Positions 1-4,651 of a stretch of DNA of 5,066 nucleotides are shown here, one piece after another. The translations under genes were made by a program, and so were the position numbers. The stretch covers positions 1 through 5,066 of the forward strand of contig CAMYOP010000215.1 of assembly GCA_947260045.1 (NCBI GenBank), written 5' to 3'. Positions within the stretch are counted from its first letter, which is position 1. Each line of letters begins with the position of its first letter. A model generated the notes under the pieces. That model worked only from the letters and a program-made list of their open reading frames with translations, was not told where the DNA came from and searched no databases. The DNA is from an uncultured Desulfobulbaceae bacterium. Its GTDB lineage: Bacteria > Desulfobacterota > Desulfobulbia > Desulfobulbales > Desulfobulbaceae.

Positions 1-414
1 AAGCTGCTGAAGTCCTTTGCCAATCTGATGAACAGTCGATGTGCTCAGGAGAGAAATGATAAATAAGCCAATACAATTGGCCTTGATGGTAATTTTATGT
101 GCCATATCAATTCCATGTTCATAAAGCATCAAGGGGCCAAGAGAGATTTCTGGACCAGAAGCACTGGTGAGCGGTAAAGTGATCCAAAGAAAAAGTACAA
201 AAATATTAATCGCCATGAGCTGTTTGGCAACCAACAGGAGCGGTAGTCTGGCCCATAGGAGCAAAGAAAACCCGAAAATAAGTCCAAGGTAGATTGCCAG
301 AAAAGAACCATTGAGAGCAACGGCAAGGGCAAGAAAACTACAGCCTAGTATTTTTATACCAGGATTCATGCTGTGGAGGCGTGAGTCACCTTGGGCAAAT
401 TTTTCAGAAATCAT
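1..414 (-). CDS. nikQ: NikQ/CbiQ energy-coupling transmembrane protein (C-terminus cut by window edge)
   Basis: This is the T component of a group I ECF-type metal ABC transporter, a cytoplasmic-membrane protein that couples the ATPase NikO/CbiO to the substrate-binding protein NikM. The first 138 residues are present and the reading frame is open to base 1. The N-terminus carries the family opening EKFAQGDSRLHSMNPGIKIL (residues 4-23), followed by hydrophobic segments at about 20-52, 60-85 and 105-123. CbiQ proteins are usually about 250 residues, so roughly half is missing. The ATG at 414 is the first start after the nikL stop in this frame. No strong Shine-Dalgarno sequence precedes it, and the gap to nikL is 63 nt. 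The frame is shared with nikL, whose TAA is the preceding in-frame stop. The cobalt alternative (CbiQ) cannot be excluded from this protein alone; the operator and NikL-type partner favour nickel. Confidence 0.9.
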   Translation of the reverse strand, partial: MISEKFAQGDSRLHSMNPGIKILGCSFLALAVALNGSFLAIYLGLIFGFSLLLWARLPLLLVAKQLMAINIFVLFLWITLPLTSASGPEISLGPLMLYEHGIDMAHKITIKANCIGLFIISLLSTSTVHQIGKGLQQL

Positions 415-477
415 TGAGAATTCAAAACAGGATGGAGTATGTATGAGAGAAAAATTGCGCCAAAAAGATGAAGACCA

Positions 478-1098
478 TTATTTTCGATTTTTTAAGTAGA
501 CAGCAATTCCTGCAATCCCGAAAAGCCAGCCAATTCCACCTATTATTTCAATAATTCCAGGCCCTTTGTTCAGTTGCTGATGCAGCATATGTTTGAGAGG
601 CTCAATTTCTTTGGCCACAGCTTGATTGATAAGAGTGGAAAGCTCGTGTTCGTCAATTGCTAAATGTTTACTGCCAGCTTGTTGAACATGACTGGTAACA
701 GTTGATTGCCCCTTTTCATTGTTCGTATTGCTACTGTTTTGCACAGGTTGAACGAGATCTTTGGTCAAAAGCCACTCAGCCTGATGACCTTGACCACTTT
801 TAAGTAACACTTTTAAAGAGCCTTCCTTTTCAGGTTTGCTGAACCTGAAAAGTCCCTTGCTATCTGTTTCACCTTCAAGCAATAAGTCCCCTGTAGCATC
901 ACTAAATACAGATACTTGACTCTTCTGTGCAGGTCGTTTGCCGCCAAAAGAGCCTTCAACAACAATTTCAGCCCCACTTGAATAGGCAAACACCACAACT
1001 TTATGAGCAAAAACAATATTGTTGCATGAAAGAGAAAAAAGGAGGACTGCCAGGGCCATAAAAAAGCACTTGGGCTTATGGAACAATTGAACAATCAT
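478..1098 (-). CDS. nikL: NikL-like accessory component of nickel ECF transporter (exported domain plus C-terminal anchor)
   Basis: This 206-residue membrane-anchored accessory subunit takes the place of CbiN/NikN in this operon. A signal peptide spans about residues 1-31, with a hydrophobic core at 11-30 and a plausible cleavage after VFA, giving a mature N-terminus that begins HKVVVFAY. Residues 37-112 look like a carboxypeptidase-regulatory-like beta domain (EIVVEGSFGGKRP, then LLEGETDSKGLFRF and GHQAEW). A polar Asn/Ser/Gln-rich linker follows (115-145), then a helical stretch (147-178) and one membrane helix at 181-202 ending in KNRK. Seven histidines lie in the exported part (32, 105, 137, 145, 151, 170, 173), which suggests metal contact but does not prove it. 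Its ATG overlaps the nikM TGA (ATGA, 1095-1098) with no clear ribosome binding site of its own, so translation is probably coupled. Family assignment comes from architecture, the His-first mature end and gene order. Confidence 0.82.
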   Translation of the reverse strand: MIVQLFHKPKCFFMALAVLLFSLSCNNIVFAHKVVVFAYSSGAEIVVEGSFGGKRPAQKSQVSVFSDATGDLLLEGETDSKGLFRFSKPEKEGSLKVLLKSGQGHQAEWLLTKDLVQPVQNSSNTNNEKGQSTVTSHVQQAGSKHLAIDEHELSTLINQAVAKEIEPLKHMLHQQLNKGPGIIEIIGGIGWLFGIAGIAVYLKNRK

Positions 1099-1712
1099 GC
1101 AGCAGGAGAAGGCGATACGCTGCCTAATAGATCTGGCTGAACACGAGCCAGGAAGGAAACGGAAAACATGGTAATCAGCCCTTCAATGAACATTATGGGG
1201 ACATGAATGGTAACAAGAAGCTGGGCTGTTTTCACAAATGATTCATCACTGCTGACCAGTGATACTGCCATAAAAAGTGCTGATAGGAGCACAGCAAGAG
1301 ATCCGCCCAAAAAACCGCCAATCAATCCTTTTTTGCCACCAGCTCGTATCATGGAGCCAAAAAGGAGATAGACAATCACTGCTGGTGCAGCCATAATGAA
1401 AGCATTGACTCCAAGGACTGTTAACCCGCCAAACTGGAAGAGTAAGGCCTGAAGTATGAGTGCAACCGCAATTGCCGGCACTGCACCAAAACCAAGAATA
1501 ACCCCAAGTAAACCATTGAGCATAAGATGCATGGACACAGGGCCCACTGGAACGTGTATGAGTGAGGCAACGAAAAAAGCTGACGAAAGCAGGGCCACTG
1601 TCATTATTTTATCGTAGTCAAGGCGCTTTAAGCCAAGTGCTGTGCCCAAGGCAACAAAAGCTCCGCTTCCGGCAAGGATCGGCAAGCTTAATGCCCCTTC
1701 TGATATATGCAT
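1095..1712 (-). CDS. nikM: NikM/CbiM substrate-binding membrane component of nickel ECF transporter
   Basis: This is the S component of the nickel/cobalt ECF transporter, which binds the divalent metal in the cytoplasmic membrane. The 205 residues fit the family length and form about six or seven hydrophobic segments. The protein begins MHISEGALS. In the characterised NikM/CbiM family the N-terminal amine, the residue-2 region and His2 form the metal site together with an internal histidine. Family motifs are visible: FVASLIHVPVGPVSMHLMLN (47-66, with His53 and His62), GGLTVLGVNAF (95-105) and HVPIMFIEGLIT (170-181). The start at 1712 is fixed because only this ATG gives the conserved MH end. 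AGG in the leader lies about 8 nt upstream of the ATG. It is the first gene of the operon, directly behind a promoter overlapped by a NikR-like operator. Nickel rather than cobalt is inferred from that operator and from NikL; no cobalamin riboswitch is seen upstream. Confidence 0.93.
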   Translation of the reverse strand: MHISEGALSLPILAGSGAFVALGTALGLKRLDYDKIMTVALLSSAFFVASLIHVPVGPVSMHLMLNGLLGVILGFGAVPAIAVALILQALLFQFGGLTVLGVNAFIMAAPAVIVYLLFGSMIRAGGKKGLIGGFLGGSLAVLLSALFMAVSLVSSDESFVKTAQLLVTIHVPIMFIEGLITMFSVSFLARVQPDLLGSVSPSPAA

Positions 1713-1721
1713 AGAAAAACC

Positions 1722-1756
1722 TAAAGTGTTACGATTTGAATTTTTGTAACACTTTA
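1722..1756 (-). promoter_or_regulatory. NikR-like operator in front of nikM
   Basis: A perfect 11-bp inverted repeat, TAAAGTGTTAC-N13-GTAACACTTTA, has arms at 1722-1732 and 1746-1756. Its core GTGTTAC-N13-GTAACAC agrees with the NikR consensus reported from comparative genomics for metal-reducing delta-proteobacteria, as I remember it. The right arm covers the predicted -10 box and the left arm ends 10 nt before the nikM start codon. Bound NikR-Ni would therefore block RNA polymerase. No nikR gene is in the window. Confidence 0.82.
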
Positions 1757-1779
1757 CGGGGGGTGTTGTTTGTTGTCAA
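1751..1779 (-). promoter_or_regulatory. sigma70-like promoter of the nikMLQ operon
   Basis: On the minus strand a consensus -35 box TTGACA (1774-1779) is followed after exactly 17 bp by TAAAGT (1751-1756), which matches four of six -10 positions. Transcription would begin near 1744 and leave a leader of roughly 30 nt before the nikM ATG. The -10 box lies entirely inside the NikR-like operator. The spacer contains a run of six C/G pairs. Confidence 0.7.
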
Positions 1780-1785
1780 GTATTT

Positions 1786-1802
1786 AATGAGAGTGTCTCA
1801 TT
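1786..1802. promoter_or_regulatory. palindromic site upstream of the nik promoter, regulator unknown
   Basis: AATGAGA-GTG-TCTCATT is a perfect 7-bp inverted repeat with a 3-bp centre. It lies 6 bp upstream of the nik -35 box, centred about 50 bp upstream of the inferred transcription start. There is no T tract on either side, so a terminator is unlikely. Length and position suit a dimeric transcription factor. The spacing does not match the usual 7-1-7 Fur box, and I cannot name the regulator. Confidence 0.4.
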
Positions 1803-1906
1803 TGAATACAAATAAGGATATGAAATTCTTCAAGGTGCTGGTTTATTGTTGCTTTATTGTATCCTGAAGTCCTTTTTTAAAGTTTATCAGGGGGAGATAG
1901 GGGATG

Positions 1907-1943
1907 AAAAAAGGTCACCTCCAGCGGGGCAAAGCTTCAGGTG
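1907..1943 (-). terminator. probable intrinsic terminator of the CBM48 gene
   Basis: Two bases after the TAA of the CBM48 gene, the minus strand reads CACCTGAAGC, an 8-nt loop, then GCTGGAGGTG. Eight of ten positions pair, with a GA/GG internal mismatch. Three bases later comes a run of six T (1907-1912). Position and T tract fit a Rho-independent terminator; the mismatched stem makes it moderate rather than strong. It would also insulate the nik promoter that follows. Confidence 0.55.
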
Positions 1944-1944
1944 C

Positions 1945-2241
1945 TTAGACAGATATTATCGAGTTTTTCTCACCGTATTCATTATCTATAAAATCATCGG
2001 CGTCTGGGTCATTTACCCATATATTGCCATCAAGTACATAACGAAAACAATATGAGCAACCAGTTTTAAGAGATATTGTAACGGAAAAAGAACCATTTTT
2101 TAATTTTTTCATTTCGTGAGCATCCAGAGCCCAGTTGTTGAAGTCGCCAGCCAGAACGGCTGATTCGGCGTTTTCTTCATTGGAATATTTAAAAGTAACA
2201 CGGCAGTTATTGCCATTTTTTGTATAATTTTTTTTTAACAT
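1945..2241 (-). CDS. stand-alone CBM48 (isoamylase N-terminal/AMPK-beta-like) domain protein
   Basis: This small 98-residue cytoplasmic protein consists of a single carbohydrate-binding module of the CBM48/early-set type, the fold that binds glycogen or starch in branching enzymes and AMPK beta subunits. Typical signatures are VLAGDFNNWA (29-38), the KLKNGSFSVTISL strand pair (46-58), YCFRYVLDGNIWVNDPDAD (64-82) and the tail NEYGEKNSIISV. No catalytic domain is attached, and there is no signal peptide or membrane helix. The ATG at 2241 is chosen because GGAG (2248-2251) sits 6 nt upstream. A longer frame opening with GTG at 2253 would use part of that ribosome binding site as codons. It has its own promoter and a probable terminator, so it can be expressed alone. 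A role in glycogen binding or regulation is inferred from the fold only. Three cysteines (13, 62, 65) are present. Confidence 0.87.
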   Translation of the reverse strand: MLKKNYTKNGNNCRVTFKYSNEENAESAVLAGDFNNWALDAHEMKKLKNGSFSVTISLKTGCSYCFRYVLDGNIWVNDPDADDFIDNEYGEKNSIISV

Positions 2242-2247
2242 TGTTAT

Positions 2248-2251
2248 CTCC
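2248..2251 (-). promoter_or_regulatory. ribosome binding site that decides the CBM48 start
   Basis: The minus strand reads GTGGAGATAACAATG. GGAG stands 6 nt before the ATG at 2241, which is ideal spacing. The upstream in-frame GTG at 2253 overlaps this site and has no ribosome binding site of its own, so the four extra residues are probably not translated. Confidence 0.75.
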
Positions 2252-2307
2252 ACTTAAGGAATTGTTTTGTTGAGTAAATATTGAGTAATGAATCTATCTT
2301 TTACGCT

Positions 2308-2336
2308 ATTGTAGATCATGGTTTTTGAGAGGTCAA
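2308..2336 (-). promoter_or_regulatory. sigma70-like promoter of the CBM48 gene
   Basis: On the minus strand TTGACC (2331-2336, five of six matches) is followed after 17 bp by TACAAT (2308-2313, five of six matches). Transcription would start near 2301, giving a leader of about 60 nt. The promoter lies wholly between the tatD-type stop and the CBM48 start. A second CTTGACC copy occurs 31 bp further upstream (2362-2368) but has no matching -10 box. Confidence 0.65.
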
Positions 2337-2370
2337 GTTCTTGTGGCAAATCGATAAACTTGGTCAAGGC

Positions 2371-3168
2371 TTAGGAAATGATTTTTTCACCATAGAGTTT
2401 TAAGGTGTTTTTGTAAGCAGCAGCGGTCACTTTTTCCACGGGAATTTTTTTTATATCCGCTATGGCATGTGCTGCCAGATAAATGTTTGCAGGTTCATTG
2501 CGTTTCTCAGGGTCAGCTCCAAGCACGGGAGAGTCGGTTTCAAGCAGGATATTTTCCAATGGTAAACTTTTCACAAGTTTCTGTTTTTGCCTGGAACGGA
2601 CAATTGATGGAGGGATAGAAAAATAATATCCTGCATCCACTCCTTTCATGGCCGTTGACCATTTGCCATCAAACGCGTGGAGTTGAACACGTTTTGCCTC
2701 GCTTTGTCGTAACATTTCAATTGCATGCCGACCCGCTGAACGTGAATGAATATTGAGAGGAAGGTCACATTCTCGGGATAGGTCAATAAAATTTTGAAAA
2801 ACAGCACGCTGCATTGTCCGTTCTTTTTCCTCTTTGGCTAGCCAGAAATCAAGACCGACTTCACCAATTGCCAGCAGGCTTTCTCTATGAATCGAGATAA
2901 ATTGAAACATATCATCAATTTTCAGGTCTGCATACTTGGGATAAATACCAGCGGCCGCTTTGATTATGGGGTACTTCTTGGCAAGATCAATATTTTTCCG
3001 TGCATCTTCAATGGTTTCGCTCACTGCTATGATGGATACAATTCCTTTTTTGCCAGCTCTTCCAAGAACTGCATTCAGGTCACCGGCAAAAACATCATCG
3101 CAGAGATGAGTATGGGTATCAATGATCGGTATTTGCTGTTTTGTCTGCATGGTATGAGGATTGTTCAT
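2371..3168 (-). CDS. TatD-family metal-dependent hydrolase (putative 3'-5' DNase)
   Basis: This is a TIM-barrel amidohydrolase-superfamily protein of the TatD type; characterised members are metal-dependent 3'-5' nucleases with roles in DNA repair or RNA decay. All metal-site motifs are present (numbering from Met at 3168): DTHTHL with His19 and His21, GEVGLD with Glu103, NIHSRSAG with His141, QLHAFDG with His164, and ETDSPVLG with Asp212. At about 265 residues it fits the family. One oddity is GIYPKYA (74-80), where most TatD proteins read GxHPH. The start is uncertain. The ATG at 3168 has AGGAG (3183-3187) upstream, at a long 14-nt spacing. An in-frame ATG at 3195 adds nine residues but has no ribosome binding site and would translate through AGGAG. 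A third ATG lies at 3150. The gene is divergent from the U32 gene and co-directional with the CBM48 gene. Specific substrate unknown, so no symbol is given. Confidence 0.9.
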   Translation of the reverse strand: MNNPHTMQTKQQIPIIDTHTHLCDDVFAGDLNAVLGRAGKKGIVSIIAVSETIEDARKNIDLAKKYPIIKAAAGIYPKYADLKIDDMFQFISIHRESLLAIGEVGLDFWLAKEEKERTMQRAVFQNFIDLSRECDLPLNIHSRSAGRHAIEMLRQSEAKRVQLHAFDGKWSTAMKGVDAGYYFSIPPSIVRSRQKQKLVKSLPLENILLETDSPVLGADPEKRNEPANIYLAAHAIADIKKIPVEKVTAAAYKNTLKLYGEKIIS

Positions 3169-3191
3169 CGGGACTTTTTTCTCTCCTGAAA

Positions 3192-3229
3192 ACATGGTAC
3201 ATCATAATTATTCTGCCATACATGGTACA
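3192..3229. repeat. 10-bp direct repeat in the tatD-type leader
   Basis: ACATGGTACA occurs identically at 3192-3201 and 3220-3229, a 28-bp offset. On the minus strand each copy reads TGTACCATGT and contains an ATG. The copy nearer the gene includes the alternative in-frame start at 3195. It could be a small duplication or a pair of protein-binding sites; the sequence does not say which. Confidence 0.5.
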
Positions 3230-3282
3230 GAACTTTTTCAAGTCTCTCTCAATAAATAAAAGAATACCATCCTTTATCTCAG

Positions 3283-3310
3283 ATTATAGAGGGAGATCCA
3301 TTTTTGTCAG
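3283..3310 (-). promoter_or_regulatory. sigma70-like promoter of the tatD-type gene
   Basis: On the minus strand CTGACA (3305-3310, five of six matches) is followed after 16 bp by a perfect TATAAT (3283-3288). A TTGACA hexamer occurs 10 bp further upstream (3315-3320) but is too far from the -10 box to serve it. Transcription would start near 3276, leaving a leader of about 80-110 nt that contains a duplicated 10-bp element. Confidence 0.65.
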
Positions 3311-3365
3311 GGTTTGTCAAGCGTACCTTTACTATATCTGAGCGCTGTTGGAGTAAAATATACAA

Positions 3366-4613
3366 ATGGATCCAAAAAAAATGAAAATGCCTGAATTGCT
3401 GGCACCGGCTGGAAGCTACGAGAAGCTGGTCACTGCAATACATTATGGCGCCGATGCAGTATATCTGGGCGGTAAACAATTTAGCCTACGGGCGCGGGCT
3501 GGTAATTTTGATCAGGCTGGTATCCGTCGCGCTGTTGCATATGCCCATGAAAATGATGTTCGGGTTTATATAACCATTAATATTTTTGCCCATAATCAAG
3601 ATTTAGACAATCTCAGGGATTATCTTTGTTTCTTACGTGATGCAGGCGTTGATGGTCTTATAATATCAGATCCAGGAATTTTATTGATTGCCAGGGAAAC
3701 AGTACCTGAGCTTGAAATCCATCTCTCAACCCAGGCAAATGTGACCAATGAGGCCAGTGCCAGATTTTGGGTGAGCCAGGGGGTTACCAGGCTCAATCTT
3801 GCAAGGGAACTAGGTTTAGATGAGATCAACCAGATCCGGCAAGCAACAGATACTGAGCTTGAAGTGTTTTTCCACGGTGCGCTTTGTATTTCTTATTCGG
3901 GCAGATGTATGTTGTCGAATTATTTTACAGGACGGGATGCAAATCAGGGAGACTGTTCCCAGCCCTGTCGGTATTCCTATAAGCTTGTTGAGGAAAAGCG
4001 GCCAGGACAATACTTTCCAGTGGTGGAAGATGAAAGAGGTACCTATATTTTTAATTCGCGAGATCTTTGTCTCTTGCAGCGTCTGCCAGATTTGATGGCA
4101 ATCGGGGTTGATTCTCTTAAAATTGAGGGCCGTATGAAGTCCATGGGATATGTCGGTGCAATCGTGCGCCTGTACAGGGCCGCCCTGGATTGGTTGGGAG
4201 ATCAGGTGGCAGCAGGGAAAGCGATTACTAGCTGCACCCTGCCTGTTTATTTCTCAAAGGAACTGGCTAAAATAGGAACAAGGGGCTGGACGGAAAATTT
4301 CATAGAAGGTCCACCAAAATCAGGGGATATGCAGTATGATTCATCCCGTACGCAGCAAAGCTGGGCGCCTGTGGGTCTGGTTTGCACAGCATCACCACTC
4401 TTAATTGAGGCTAGAAATGTACTTGAAACAGGTGACCAGATAGAGTATCTCGGGAAAAACATGGAGACAATTATTGTAAGCGTGACTTCCATGACAAATG
4501 AAGCAGGCGATCAGGTCGAGCGGGCCAATCCTGGCAATAAAGTAATTATAGATACTGATCCTTTCTTGCCAAGTCCTGAAAAGGGATCAATCTTTCGCAA
4601 AAAATTACGATAA
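3366..4613 (+). CDS. trhP: U32-family protein of TrhP type (tRNA U34 5-hydroxylation), formerly 'peptidase/collagenase U32'
   Basis: The 415-residue protein belongs to peptidase family U32. The characterised member TrhP (E. coli YegQ) is needed for prephenate-dependent formation of 5-hydroxyuridine at tRNA position 34 and is not a demonstrated protease. The N-terminal barrel opens with PELLAPAGSYEKLVTAIHYG (9-28) and AVYLGGKQFSLRARAGNF (31-48). The U32 signature is EVFFHGALCISYSGRCMLSN (166-185), followed by DCSQPCR (196-202) and NSRDLCLL (230-237). Cys174, Cys181, Cys197, Cys201 and Cys235 are candidates for the conserved cysteine set thought to hold an Fe-S cluster. A small C-terminal domain (about 330-405) matches the U32 C-terminal module. 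Length is close to TrhP and far below RlhA (about 650). The start at 3366 has GGAG at 3350-3353, 12 nt away; Met6 and Met8 are weaker alternatives. No convincing promoter was found. FmdE follows after 37-38 nt, probably in one transcript. Confidence 0.85.
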   Translation: MDPKKMKMPELLAPAGSYEKLVTAIHYGADAVYLGGKQFSLRARAGNFDQAGIRRAVAYAHENDVRVYITINIFAHNQDLDNLRDYLCFLRDAGVDGLIISDPGILLIARETVPELEIHLSTQANVTNEASARFWVSQGVTRLNLARELGLDEINQIRQATDTELEVFFHGALCISYSGRCMLSNYFTGRDANQGDCSQPCRYSYKLVEEKRPGQYFPVVEDERGTYIFNSRDLCLLQRLPDLMAIGVDSLKIEGRMKSMGYVGAIVRLYRAALDWLGDQVAAGKAITSCTLPVYFSKELAKIGTRGWTENFIEGPPKSGDMQYDSSRTQQSWAPVGLVCTASPLLIEARNVLETGDQIEYLGKNMETIIVSVTSMTNEAGDQVERANPGNKVIIDTDPFLPSPEKGSIFRKKLR

Positions 4614-4651
4614 AGAAAAGAACACTTTTTTAGAAAAAAAGAGGGGTATAC

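Noticed and set aside
129..332. Minus-strand 67-codon frame.
   Set aside because: It is an alternative frame inside nikQ, whose own frame carries the clear CbiQ/NikQ motifs.
813..1094. Minus-strand 93-codon frame.
   Set aside because: It is an alternative frame within nikL; the nikL frame has signal peptide, domain and anchor in the expected order.
1713..1906. Possible cobalamin riboswitch in front of a cbiM-like gene.
   Set aside because: The promoter leaves only about 30 nt of leader, and no B12-box-like conserved core was recognised. The operator points to nickel control.
1913..1950. Plus-strand sequence with GGGGCAAAGC and CAGGTG flanked by CACC, reminiscent of a glycine riboswitch core.
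   Set aside because: The conserved glycine aptamer joints and flanking stems do not line up. The element is antisense to the end of the CBM48 gene, and no plus-strand gene follows for over 1.4 kb. The hairpin is better explained as the CBM48 terminator on the minus strand.
1846..2055. Plus-strand 69-codon open frame.
   Set aside because: It has no ribosome binding site, reads across the terminator and is antisense to the CBM48 gene. The product resembles no family I recognise.
3119..3223. Minus-strand 34-codon leader frame starting in the outer TGTACCATGT copy and overlapping the tatD-type start out of frame.
   Set aside because: No ribosome binding site and no recognisable peptide. Overlap with a duplicated element makes a chance ATG likely.
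3304..3359. Plus-strand promoter for the U32 gene, using TTGTCA copies (3304, 3314) with TACTAT, TATATC or TAAAAT.
   Set aside because: No pair of boxes has acceptable 16-18 bp spacing, so I could not support a specific promoter although one must exist in or upstream of this region.
4614..4651. Terminator between the U32 and FmdE genes.
   Set aside because: The only inverted repeat is A/T-only and is followed by the ribosome binding site, not by a T tract. Read-through is more likely.
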